A DNA stretch of 64,000 nucleotides from assembly GCF_042650885.1 (NCBI RefSeq), contig NZ_JBHSBU010000001.1, forward strand, positions 1,550,001-1,614,000, read 5' to 3'. Below, one piece after another: positions 51,994 through 61,114 of this stretch. Origin of the DNA: Chitinimonas_A lacunae (GTDB lineage: Bacteria; Pseudomonadota; Gammaproteobacteria; Burkholderiales; Chitinimonadaceae). The notes under the pieces are model-generated. The model was not told the DNA's origin. It ran no database searches and saw nothing but the letters and a program-made list of their open reading frames with translations. The position numbers and the translations under genes are program-made. Each line of letters starts with the position of its first letter. Position 1 is the first letter of the stretch.

Positions 51994-54216
51994 ATGCAGC
52001 GCATCGCGACGTTCCACTCGCCCTTGGGCGACGACGCTTTATGGTTCCGGCGGCTCCAGCTCCGCGAATATCTGTCGCAACCCTTTGAAGCCGACATCGA
52101 GCTGCTGAGCCGCGAGCCGAATATCGCGCCCAACTCGATGCTGGGCCAGTCGGTCACGATCAAGCTCGACACCCACGCGCCGCAACAGCGCTTCCTCAAC
52201 GCCCACGTTTCCCGCTTCGCCCAGATCGGCCGTGATGGCCGCTACTACGTCTACCGGGCCGAGCTGCGTCCCTGGTTCTGGTTTCTCCAGCGCACCATGG
52301 ACTGCAAGATCTTCCAGAATCTGTCCGTCCCCGAAATCGTCCGCCAGGTCTTCAGCGACCACCCGATTGCTCAGTTCCTGGAACGACTGGCCGGCAGCTA
52401 TCCCAAGCGGGATTACTGCGTCCAGTACAACGAATCCGACTTTACGTTCGTCTCCCGTCTCCTTGAGCAGGAAGGCATCAGCTACTGGTTCGAACACCAG
52501 AGCGGCCAACACCGGATGGTCCTGGGCGACGGCATGGGCGCCCATCAGCCGATGCCGGGCTACGAAGAACTACTTTGCCATCTGAACCCCAACGACGGGA
52601 TGACGCTGGAGACGGAAACCGTTTCCGTTTGGAAAAGCCATCGCGAAGTGCTGAGCGGTCAGGTCGAGATCAATGACTATGACTTCCTGAAGCCGCGCGC
52701 TGACCTGACCAGCCGGGGCGCCGAGATTCGGCCCCATGCGCTGGGCGACTACGACGTCTATGGCTGGCCCGGCAACTACGTCGAGCCGGGCAACGGTCAG
52801 CGTTATGCCCAGATGCAAATCGATGAACTGCAGGCCCGCCACCAAGAAATTGAAGCGGCAGGCCCGCTTCGGGGCATCTCGGCCGGGCGGCGCTTTTCGC
52901 TGATCCAGCATCCCAACGCTGACCAGAACCAGGACTATCTGGTGGTTTCGGCCGAGCTGACCGTCACGGAATCCAATTACGCTTCAGGCGGGGAATCCTC
53001 GTGGGAAGCCCATACCTACTTCACCGTCCTGCCCTGGCAAGGCAACTACCGTCCGCCTCGGACGACCGAGCGTCCGATCATCCCGGGTCCGCAAACCGCT
53101 GTCGTTGTGGGGCCACCGGGAGAAGAAATCTGGATCGACGAGCACGGCCGCGTCAAGGTCCAGTTCCACTGGGACCGCTACGGCAAGAAGGACGACAAAA
53201 GCTCGTGCTGGATTCGGGTCGCTCAGCCTTGGGCGGGCGTGAACTTCGGCATGGTGGCGCATCCCCGGATCGGCCAGGAGGTGGTGGTTCAGTTCCTTGA
53301 TGGGAATCCGGACACGCCGCTGATTACCGGCCGCGTCTACAACGCCTTGTCCATGCCGCCCTGGACACTGCCGGCCAACAAGACCCAGACCGGCATCCTG
53401 ACCCGTTCCACCCCCAAAGGCGGTTACGACAACGCCAATGCCATCCGTTTTGAAGACAAGAAGGGGGAAGAACAGCTGTGGATTCATGCGGAGAAGAACC
53501 AGGACATCGAGGTTGAGAACGACGAGACGCATTGGGTGGGGCGTGATCGGACCAAGACCATCGACCGTGATGAGACGGTCCAGGTGAAGCGTGACCGGAC
53601 GGAGACGGTGGATCGGGACGAAACGATCACCATCCACAACAACCGCAAGGAACGGGTCGATCACAACGAATCGATTTCCATCGGTGATAACCGGACGGAA
53701 GACGTCGGCAAGAACGAGTCGATCCAGATCGGCATCAACCAATCGATCGACATCGGCAAGAACCGTGACGAGAAGGTCGGCAGCAACGAGAACGTCCGTA
53801 TCGGCGGCAGCCGTACCCACAAGGTCGGGCGCAACCAGAGCACCAGCATCGGTGCCAACAAGAAAGAAACCGTCAAGCTGACTTCTACCTTGCTGACCGG
53901 GATCGCCAAGATCGAAACCATCGGTGCGGCCTATATGCTCAACGTCGGCGCCATGTGGTCAAGCAATGTGGGCTTTACCCACAACCACGTGGTCGGCAAG
54001 ACCATGAATACCTCGGTCGGCAACACCTACACCGTGTCGGTGGGTGGTGGCAAGGCGATGGTCCAGATGAAGGACGACGGCACGATCATGCTTCAGGGCA
54101 ACGGCAACAAGATCGTGCTGGAGCCCAACGGCAACATCCTGATCGAGGGGGCCGAAATCAATATCAAGGCCAGGACCGCCGTGAACATCAACGGCGAAAA
54201 AGTCCATCTGAACTGA
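51994..54216 (+). CDS. vgrG: Type VI secretion tip protein VgrG
   Basis: This 740-residue protein forms the spike tip of a type VI secretion system. The gp27/gp5-like core has PLGDDALWFRRLQLREYLSQPFE, YCVQYNESDFTFVSRLLEQEGISYWFEH and the OB-fold strings HGRVKVQFHWDRYGKKDDKSSCWIRV and NPDTPLITGRVYN. The C-terminal third is a long repetitive beta-helix (DRDETVQVKRDRTETVDRDE and following hexapeptide-like repeats) ending in a short cap. A GAGGTGA site precedes the ATG. It is followed by the DUF2169 adaptor and the Rhs effector, so it probably delivers that effector. No structural T6SS genes are in this window. Confidence 0.95.
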   Translation: MQRIATFHSPLGDDALWFRRLQLREYLSQPFEADIELLSREPNIAPNSMLGQSVTIKLDTHAPQQRFLNAHVSRFAQIGRDGRYYVYRAELRPWFWFLQRTMDCKIFQNLSVPEIVRQVFSDHPIAQFLERLAGSYPKRDYCVQYNESDFTFVSRLLEQEGISYWFEHQSGQHRMVLGDGMGAHQPMPGYEELLCHLNPNDGMTLETETVSVWKSHREVLSGQVEINDYDFLKPRADLTSRGAEIRPHALGDYDVYGWPGNYVEPGNGQRYAQMQIDELQARHQEIEAAGPLRGISAGRRFSLIQHPNADQNQDYLVVSAELTVTESNYASGGESSWEAHTYFTVLPWQGNYRPPRTTERPIIPGPQTAVVVGPPGEEIWIDEHGRVKVQFHWDRYGKKDDKSSCWIRVAQPWAGVNFGMVAHPRIGQEVVVQFLDGNPDTPLITGRVYNALSMPPWTLPANKTQTGILTRSTPKGGYDNANAIRFEDKKGEEQLWIHAEKNQDIEVENDETHWVGRDRTKTIDRDETVQVKRDRTETVDRDETITIHNNRKERVDHNESISIGDNRTEDVGKNESIQIGINQSIDIGKNRDEKVGSNENVRIGGSRTHKVGRNQSTSIGANKKETVKLTSTLLTGIAKIETIGAAYMLNVGAMWSSNVGFTHNHVVGKTMNTSVGNTYTVSVGGGKAMVQMKDDGTIMLQGNGNKIVLEPNGNILIEGAEINIKARTAVNINGEKVHLN

Positions 54217-54236
54217 TTTCGCACCAAGGCTCCCCG

Positions 54237-55277
54237 ATGACTACCCAGATTCTCAACGCCAGCCAGATGCTTGGTCATGGCGTGCTGCACGCCTTCTATC
54301 GTGGCAACCGCTACCACTGCCTGTTTCTCAAGGCCACCTTCGATTGGGTGGCCGATGGACTGATGCTGCCGGCCACCGAACCGATGCCTTTGCATTTGAA
54401 TGACCTGTTCATTGGTGAAAATAAAGAATACGCCGCTAGTTTTGAACGTGAGTTGGCACCTTTACTGTACCCAACCGATCTGACCCCTTTCCGTCCCAAG
54501 ACCGACGTGGTGCTGATCGGCGACGCCGTGGCGCCTGAAGGCAAGCCACAGCGCGAATGGCTGGCTCGGCTCAAGGTGGGAACGCTTCAACATGGTCTCC
54601 ACGTCACCGGCCCGCGCCATTGGCAATACAGCCGCTTAGGAGGTTGGACGCTCAGTGATCCCAGTCCGGTCGCCTCGGTGCCACTCGATTACCGCTTCGC
54701 TTTTGGCGGCGCGCGGACCGGCGTTCAAGGCCAAACCGACTATTTCGAAGCCAATCCCGTCGGCCTTGGCTGGCTCGATCCGCAACAGCTTGACCGTGAC
54801 CAGCGCTACCCCGCACCGCAACTGCTGCTACCAGGCGAACGGCTGGGCGCCATCGACCAGACGGTCAGCGTTGCCGGCTTTGCTCCGATCTCGCCCTTCT
54901 GGGCGCCGCGCAGCCATCTGGCTGGGACTTATCAGGGGGAACCGGGCTATCCCGACGACTTCGACCTGCGCTTTTGGAACGCCGCACCCGAAGCGCTGCA
55001 AGCCGAACCGCTGCTCAAAGGCGGGGAATGGGTGGAACTGGAAGGGATGAGCCCGGCCGGCATCGAACGCAGCCGGCTGCCCACCTATATGGTCTGGGCC
55101 AGCGTCGATACCGGCGGCGCACGGCCACGGCTCGACCCGATGTCCCTGGACCTGGTCTATATCGACTGGCCCAAACGCCAAGTGACCATGCGCTGGGCCG
55201 CAGTCGTCGACGAAGCCGACGGCGCCCGCCGCATCGCCATGCATGCCACCCCGCTTGACCGATCGCATCGGGAGTAA
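54237..55277 (+). CDS. DUF2169 adaptor for a PAAR-type effector
   Basis: This 346-residue protein has the DUF2169 features (LKATFDWVADGLMLPATEP, FERELAPLLYPTDLTPFRPKTDVVLIGDA, RFAFGGARTG, NPVGLGW, GFAPISPFWAPRS). Such genes sit between vgrG and effectors with DUF4150/PAAR-like heads and act as loading adaptors or chaperones. It lies 20 bases after vgrG and six bases before the Rhs gene, which supports that job. The start at 54237 gives the conserved N-terminus; the frame is open earlier only inside vgrG. Confidence 0.88.
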   Translation: MTTQILNASQMLGHGVLHAFYRGNRYHCLFLKATFDWVADGLMLPATEPMPLHLNDLFIGENKEYAASFERELAPLLYPTDLTPFRPKTDVVLIGDAVAPEGKPQREWLARLKVGTLQHGLHVTGPRHWQYSRLGGWTLSDPSPVASVPLDYRFAFGGARTGVQGQTDYFEANPVGLGWLDPQQLDRDQRYPAPQLLLPGERLGAIDQTVSVAGFAPISPFWAPRSHLAGTYQGEPGYPDDFDLRFWNAAPEALQAEPLLKGGEWVELEGMSPAGIERSRLPTYMVWASVDTGGARPRLDPMSLDLVYIDWPKRQVTMRWAAVVDEADGARRIAMHATPLDRSHRE

Positions 55278-55283
55278 CCCAGC

Positions 55284-58200
55284 ATGGCCAATCCGATTCA
55301 GGCAGAAAAGCGGGGCGCGCATTTCGCAGCGATCATCCCACCGATGTATTCGCCCTCGAAAATGGGGCGGATGGTGCCGACCACCCCGGCCATTACGCTC
55401 GATAAGGCTATCCTGCCGGCCGAGAAGACTTACGGCCGCACTTACCCTTATTTCCATCTCGGCTCGACAGCCGTTGATCCGAAAATCGGCAGCTTCCAGG
55501 CTACCGTCGGCAGCAGCACCATTACCGTCGAGTCACACCGCGCCTGCTGTCATGGCGACGAGGGCATCTTTACCTCGACCTCCGGCGCCACCTTCCCGGC
55601 CGCCATCTACGCCGATCTTGACCAACCCAAGTATGAGAGCTGCCTGGCCGATGCCATCGCCTTGATGGCGCAGATACTGCGCGATCTGGTGGACCACTGG
55701 GACGAATTCATGGACGCGGTACTCGACGCGGCCATGAGCTCGTTTGCCAAGGTATTCGAGGAGATGTGGGAAGCCGTCAAGGCAGCCTGCGACACCGCCA
55801 TGAGCGCCGGCGGCTCGATCCTCGACACCCTGAGCAGCCTGACCTTTGCCGATATCGGCCGCGCCACGATCAAGGGCGCCAAGCTGCTGGGCAGTCTGCC
55901 CCAGAAGATCTACAGCATCGTCCAGTCGGCCTATAGCCAGGGCAAACAAGCCATCGAATCGATGATGGCCGAGCTGCGCGCCTTGCATGCCCAGTTGCAG
56001 GAACTGCTGAACGACCCGGAACAACTGCTCGCCACGCTCGAAGAGCTGATGAAGGATCTGGGCGAGAACGAGCTATGCCAGTTGCGCGATGCACTGGTCG
56101 ACATCGCCAAGGACCCGGCCAAGAAGCTCGGCGCCAGCGTCGGTGAGGTGCTGGGCATTGCGGCGGCCGAAGTCGCCTGCGTTGCGCTGTCGGTGATCGG
56201 CGGCCTGATCGTCAGCGCCTTGAGCGGTGGCACCGGCATCCCGGCCGCCATCAGCAATCTGGCCCTGCGCCTTGGCATGATCGCCAAACGTGCCTACCAG
56301 ATGCTCAAACCGGCCGGCAAGGTGCTGGGCAAGCTCTTCGACCCGAAGCGCTTCAAGGATGCGATGGCTCGCGCCAAGGAAAAGATCAAGCAGCGCCGCA
56401 CCCCCAACAACAAGGACAAACCCGACCCGAACCGCAAACCGCCCTCGAACAATCCGCCCAACGACGGCAACAATACCCCCGACCAGGGCGGACAGGCCGA
56501 TGTCCATTGCATGATCAACTGCAAGGGCGCCAAGGTCGGCAAGCCGGTCAACCCGTTGCTGGGCAGCAAGGTGCGCGAGGAGGAAGAGGAACTCGACTTC
56601 GCCCTTCCCGCCCCGCTGCCACTCACCTGGCAACGCAGCTACAACTCGAAAAACGCCCGGATCGGCCTGCTAGGCCAGGGCTGGACCCTGCCCATCGGCA
56701 TGGCGCTCGAAGTGCGGTTGAACCGGACCATCCTGCACGATGCACAGGGTCGCAAAGTCCGTTTCGGCCCGCTGGCTGTCGGTGCCGCCATGTATTCGCC
56801 GTTCGAGCATATCGACCTCAAACGCGGCGGCGGCGCGGCAATGAGCCGACTGACCCTGCCTGGCGATCTGCCATGGGACGCCGATGCAGCCGTGGTTGAA
56901 GACGACGACATGCTGCTGTACTTCCGTCGCCCGAGCCGAGGGCGCCGCCGCAGCCTGTGGCCACTGCGCGCCATGGTCGACCGCAACGGCTATACCGTCC
57001 GCTTCTTCGCCGATGAGGAAGGCCACCCACAAGGCGTGATCGACAGTGCCGGCCGCCATCTGCTGTTCTCGCTGACCCACGTCGCCAGCGACCTGGTTGG
57101 CGACGACGGTCTACGACTGGCCGGTGTGGTGCTGGCCTACGATCCGCAGCGAGACAAGGCAGACACGGTGCTGCCGGCCGATCCGGCCGATTACCCTGCC
57201 TCGCATTGGCTGGTGCGCTACGACTACGATGCGGCAGGCGATCTGGTCCAGGTCCGCGATGGCCACGGTCGCACCCGCTGCCGGATGAACTACCGCAACC
57301 ATTTGATGGTGCGCTTTGGTCATCCCGAAGGCTTGGTGACGGAATATGAATACGACGCCTACCAGCCAAGCGGCCGCGTTACCGTACAGCGCGCCTTGCA
57401 TGCCGAGGGCGAAGCACCGGCTGCGCTCGATTACCGCTTCGACTATCAACCCGGCCGCACCATCGTCACCGACAGCCTCGGCCGTACCACGGTCTATCGC
57501 TTCAGCGGTCGCCCACGCACGGCGGCACAGCGCTGGATCGGCACGATCCACCCCGATGGCAGCGAAGACCGTTTCGATTACGACGGCTTTGGCAATCTGA
57601 TCGAAGTGCTTGATCGGGCTGGCCGCAGCAGTCGTTTCTATGTCGATGGCCATGGCCGCCCGCTCACCATCGAATCACCCGCCGGTCGTGTCGAGATGAG
57701 CTACGACGAGGCCGGTAATCTGCTTGCCCAGACCAACACCCTGGGCCACCGTTGGCAGTTCGTCTACGACGAGCGCGGCAATCTGTTCGAGGAAAGCGAC
57801 CCGCTCGGCCAGACGACGCGCTATTTCTACGACGACCCGGCCCTGCCCGACCATCCGACCCGCATCCGCGACGCCCGGGGCGGCGTCAAGCGGCTCGAAT
57901 GGGACCGCTGCGGCCAGTTGCTGGCCTATACCGACTGCTCCGGCAAGACCACCCGCTATCGTTACGACGCCAACGGTCGTCCCAGCGAGATCACCGATGC
58001 GCTGGGCCAGACCGTCCATTACCACTACGACGCCTACGGCCGCCTGAGCAGTGTCACTCAGCCAGATGGCGCGACCGAGCGCTTTGCCTACGATAGTCTG
58101 GACCGCCTGATCGCCTACCGCGACGCGGCAGGCGTCGATACGGTCTATACGCTCGACCGCGCCGGCCGAGCACTGGCACGGCGCAACGGCCTCGGCCATA

Positions 58201-60491
58201 CGCTGGCTTATCGTTACGACGCAGCCGGTCGACTGCTGACGCTGACCAACGAAAATGGCGTTGACTACCGTTTTACTTATGACGCCGCCGACCGGCTGAC
58301 CGAAGAAATCGGCTTCGACGGCCGCCATACCGTCTACGGCTATGACCGCAGCGGCGCTCTGGTCGAGCAGGTCGAATATCCAGACACTCCATACGCCCGC
58401 CGCACCGCCTACCGCCGCGACAAGGTCGGCCGGCTGATCGAGAAACATACCGCCAGCGGTACCACCCGCTATCGCTACGATGCGGCCGGCCAGTTGCTTG
58501 AAGCCCGCAATGGCGACAGTTCGATCAAGCTGGGCTATGACCCACTCAGCCAGTTGATCGAAGAAACCAGCACGATCGATGGCATCACCACCACGCTGCG
58601 CCACCGCTACGACTCGCTGGGCAACCGCACCGCCACCGTGCTGCCCGATGGGCGCACGCTCAACTGGCTCCACTACGGCTCGGGCCACCTGCATCAGGTC
58701 AACCTCGACGGCGAAGTCATCTGCGATCTGGAGCGCGACGATCTGCACCGTGAAATCGCCCGTCAGCAAGGTCCGCTGGAAAGCCGTTTTGCCTATGACC
58801 GAGGCGGCCGGCTCGCCTGGCAAGGGGTGTTTCGTCGCGGACACCGCAGCGAGGCACCACGCCTGGTCGATCCGACCCATCCGATCTATGGCGATCCCCT
58901 GGCCTGGGAAGCGCTGGGCGGCAAAGCCAGCGGCAGCGCCCGGTTCGCCCGCAGCTACCGCTACGATCAGGCAGGCCAGCTCAGTGAAATCCGCGACAGC
59001 CGACGCGGCGCCCTGCAATACCGCTACGACGCCATCGGCCGCCTGCTCGGCGCTCTCCACCCCAACGGCCTCCAGGAAACCTTTGCCTTCGATCCGGCGC
59101 ACAATCTGCTCGACCCGATGGGTGGGCATGGGTTGTCTCTGGATGATGGAAAACAACCTGCAAATTCATCACAAGATACAGAGACGGATTTCAAGGAAAA
59201 GATAAGAAAATTACTTGAAGACCCCGAGTGGAATCCGCTGACGCATCCCATTGAGGCGACCCCCACCACCAGCCCCGGCGGTGGCCCGCGCGATAACCGA
59301 CTGCGGGTGTTCGAGGACAAGCGCTTTGACTACGACGTCTACGGCAACCTGACCGAAAAGCGCATCGGCCGCCACACCGTCATGCGTTTCGAGTACGACG
59401 GCGACCACCAGATGATCGCCGCCCATGTGACCCGACACGGCCTCACACAAACCACGCGCTATGGCTATGATCCATTTGGCAGACGGGTCAGCAAACGCGA
59501 CGCCTTCGGCATCACCCGCTTCAATTGGGATGGCAACCGACTCCTCAGTGAACGCCGCGGCGCCCACAGCCGGCTGTTTATCTACGAGCCCGACAGCTTT
59601 GTGCCGATGGCGCAGGTTGAAGTGCTCAACACTGCCTCCACCCTGGAAATGGCGGAGGATGAAGAGCTGGAGACACCCGTCCTGCCCACCAACCCGGCAG
59701 AACGAATCGCAGCTTTGCAAGCCATGGCCTTGCAGGCCCAGATGCCCAAAGCGGTGCAGCCTAGCGGTAGCGTCCAGATCCGCTATTACCACTGCGACCA
59801 TTTGGGTACCCCACGAGAACTCAGCGACCAACAGGGACGGTTGGTGTGGGCAGCCGAGTATAAGGCCTGGGGGAATACGGTTCGGGTTGAATACCCGGAT
59901 GTGGTGGATAAGGCTGAACAGGAGGAGATTCAACAGCCTTTGCGGTTTCAGGGGCAGTATTATGATAATGAAACCGGGTTACACTATAATCGGTTTAGAT
60001 ATTACGATCCAGATATCAGCAGCTTCACATCTCAAGATCCAATCAAAACCAGAGGTGGAAATAATTTATATTCCTATGTTGCAAATCCCACCCAGCAGAT
60101 AGATCCTTTAGGGTTAAGCTGCATGCAGCTTAACGATGGCCAAAAAAGAAGAATTGCCGCCCTAAAAGAGAGAATAGAAAAACACCACAGCCTCAGCGAC
60201 TATAAAGGTCTGATCAAAGACCTGAAAGGCAATCCTGTTCCACGAAAAGATGGCAAACCGGGCTATTACCAACATTTCAAAGAGGTATCTGAATCAATGA
60301 ATGGCAAAGATGGATTAAAAGTAGAAACAAGGAGATTGAAATTATCTCTCAACAATCCTAAGCTTTGCCCTGAAGCTAAAAAAGAACTAGCCGAAGCCGT
60401 TGCATTAGGAGAGGCTCACATAAAAAAATATAATGATATTATTGATAAATATGGTAAGACGCCACCCCCACACAGCACTGTTTCCTTATGA
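55284..60491 (+). CDS. Type VI Rhs effector: PAAR-like head, Rhs shell, variable C-terminal toxin
   Basis: This 1735-residue protein begins with a DUF4150 PAAR-like tip (residues 1-100), a helical and hydrophobic N-terminal region (about 110-360, including VIGGLIVSALSGGTGIPAAI), and a charged low-complexity linker (about 370-405). The Rhs shell follows with many YD repeats and ends at the conserved cleavage landmark IDPLGL near residue 1610. The last ~125 residues are AT-rich, variable and the likely toxin (GKPGYYQHFKEVSESMNG, RRLKLSLNNPKLCPEAKKEL). I cannot name its activity. Codons about 1288-1311 carry an AT-island repeat in frame. The immunity gene starts six bases after. Confidence 0.93.
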   Translation: MANPIQAEKRGAHFAAIIPPMYSPSKMGRMVPTTPAITLDKAILPAEKTYGRTYPYFHLGSTAVDPKIGSFQATVGSSTITVESHRACCHGDEGIFTSTSGATFPAAIYADLDQPKYESCLADAIALMAQILRDLVDHWDEFMDAVLDAAMSSFAKVFEEMWEAVKAACDTAMSAGGSILDTLSSLTFADIGRATIKGAKLLGSLPQKIYSIVQSAYSQGKQAIESMMAELRALHAQLQELLNDPEQLLATLEELMKDLGENELCQLRDALVDIAKDPAKKLGASVGEVLGIAAAEVACVALSVIGGLIVSALSGGTGIPAAISNLALRLGMIAKRAYQMLKPAGKVLGKLFDPKRFKDAMARAKEKIKQRRTPNNKDKPDPNRKPPSNNPPNDGNNTPDQGGQADVHCMINCKGAKVGKPVNPLLGSKVREEEEELDFALPAPLPLTWQRSYNSKNARIGLLGQGWTLPIGMALEVRLNRTILHDAQGRKVRFGPLAVGAAMYSPFEHIDLKRGGGAAMSRLTLPGDLPWDADAAVVEDDDMLLYFRRPSRGRRRSLWPLRAMVDRNGYTVRFFADEEGHPQGVIDSAGRHLLFSLTHVASDLVGDDGLRLAGVVLAYDPQRDKADTVLPADPADYPASHWLVRYDYDAAGDLVQVRDGHGRTRCRMNYRNHLMVRFGHPEGLVTEYEYDAYQPSGRVTVQRALHAEGEAPAALDYRFDYQPGRTIVTDSLGRTTVYRFSGRPRTAAQRWIGTIHPDGSEDRFDYDGFGNLIEVLDRAGRSSRFYVDGHGRPLTIESPAGRVEMSYDEAGNLLAQTNTLGHRWQFVYDERGNLFEESDPLGQTTRYFYDDPALPDHPTRIRDARGGVKRLEWDRCGQLLAYTDCSGKTTRYRYDANGRPSEITDALGQTVHYHYDAYGRLSSVTQPDGATERFAYDSLDRLIAYRDAAGVDTVYTLDRAGRALARRNGLGHTLAYRYDAAGRLLTLTNENGVDYRFTYDAADRLTEEIGFDGRHTVYGYDRSGALVEQVEYPDTPYARRTAYRRDKVGRLIEKHTASGTTRYRYDAAGQLLEARNGDSSIKLGYDPLSQLIEETSTIDGITTTLRHRYDSLGNRTATVLPDGRTLNWLHYGSGHLHQVNLDGEVICDLERDDLHREIARQQGPLESRFAYDRGGRLAWQGVFRRGHRSEAPRLVDPTHPIYGDPLAWEALGGKASGSARFARSYRYDQAGQLSEIRDSRRGALQYRYDAIGRLLGALHPNGLQETFAFDPAHNLLDPMGGHGLSLDDGKQPANSSQDTETDFKEKIRKLLEDPEWNPLTHPIEATPTTSPGGGPRDNRLRVFEDKRFDYDVYGNLTEKRIGRHTVMRFEYDGDHQMIAAHVTRHGLTQTTRYGYDPFGRRVSKRDAFGITRFNWDGNRLLSERRGAHSRLFIYEPDSFVPMAQVEVLNTASTLEMAEDEELETPVLPTNPAERIAALQAMALQAQMPKAVQPSGSVQIRYYHCDHLGTPRELSDQQGRLVWAAEYKAWGNTVRVEYPDVVDKAEQEEIQQPLRFQGQYYDNETGLHYNRFRYYDPDISSFTSQDPIKTRGGNNLYSYVANPTQQIDPLGLSCMQLNDGQKRRIAALKERIEKHHSLSDYKGLIKDLKGNPVPRKDGKPGYYQHFKEVSESMNGKDGLKVETRRLKLSLNNPKLCPEAKKELAEAVALGEAHIKKYNDIIDKYGKTPPPHSTVSL
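59148..59216 (+). repeat. AT-island repeat copy inside the Rhs reading frame
   Basis: The core GCAAATTCATCACAAG starts at 59160, with GGAAAACAACCT before it and TTTCAAGGAAAAGATAAGAAA after it. It is read as KQPANSSQDTETDFKEKIRK. A G-rich arm (59110-59147) precedes it and a C-rich arm (59235-59280) follows. It is missing from ordinary Rhs proteins as far as I know. Confidence 0.6.
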
Positions 60492-60497
60492 GGCAAA

Positions 60498-60962
60498 ATG
60501 AAAAATTCCCTTATTCTTCCAATTGTGGAAAAATACCTGCCGCCAGAAGTATCAAGTCAATCTATCAACGGCATTACTCAAAACCCGTTCCCGGAGGACA
60601 ATCGCACCAATCTCACCACCCGCCTATCGGAGATATGTGCCAAACCAATTAAAGAACTGCGCACAGATGATATAGCAACACTATTACGCCAAGATGTAGG
60701 CGACGATATATCCTTGGCTATTGCTCTAATGTTAATTTCAGAGGAACCGCTTATCTGTGCTGACTCTTACAGTGGTGACATACTTATGTTAACAACACAA
60801 AAAACATGGGAGCAATGGCTCGCCACTGAAGTATATGGCATTGATCCTTACTGGCTAGCTGGGTACGTGCAAGACACAATCATCGCTCTAAAAGAATTAA
60901 GCATTGAGCTTGCAGAAAATCTTGAAAAATTCAACAAGACCATGCCAGACTTCTCAAGCTAA
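60498..60962 (+). CDS. Immunity protein of the Rhs toxin, CdiI-like
   Basis: This 154-residue cytoplasmic acidic protein directly follows the Rhs gene and should protect the cell from its C-terminal toxin. The segments IKELRTDDIATLLRQDVG, ALMLISEEPL and CADSYSGDILMLTTQKTWEQW resemble the contact-dependent-inhibition immunity family. It is far more AT-rich than neighbouring genes, as expected for a horizontally exchanged toxin-immunity cassette. A terminator follows at 60963. Confidence 0.8.
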   Translation: MKNSLILPIVEKYLPPEVSSQSINGITQNPFPEDNRTNLTTRLSEICAKPIKELRTDDIATLLRQDVGDDISLAIALMLISEEPLICADSYSGDILMLTTQKTWEQWLATEVYGIDPYWLAGYVQDTIIALKELSIELAENLEKFNKTMPDFSS

Positions 60963-61001
60963 AAAAGACCATGTCCATAGGACATGATTTTTCTCTTTTT
61001 T
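60963..61001 (+). terminator. Rho-independent terminator after the immunity gene
   Basis: CATGTCC-ATA-GGACATG forms a stem, followed by ATTTTTCTCTTTTTT. Confidence 0.85.
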
Positions 61002-61028
61002 AAATCTCTAATCATTAAAAACTCAGCT

Positions 61029-61097
61029 GGCTTTCCAGCGGACCTTGCTGACGGGCGATTTCACGGTGCAGATCGTCGCGCTCCAGATCGCAGATGA
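61029..61097 (-). repeat. 69-bp inverted copy of an Rhs segment
   Basis: This is the exact reverse complement of rhs bases 58717-58785. The directly oriented duplicate (61118 onward) begins exactly where that segment ends in the parent gene, after a short unrelated spacer. Confidence 0.85.
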
Positions 61098-61114
61098 GAT
61101 TGCTCGATCTCTAA

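Noticed and set aside
53500..53890. Tandem repeat DNA in vgrG as a CRISPR-like array
   Set aside because: The periodicity is protein-level (beta-helix repeats) and continues the VgrG frame.
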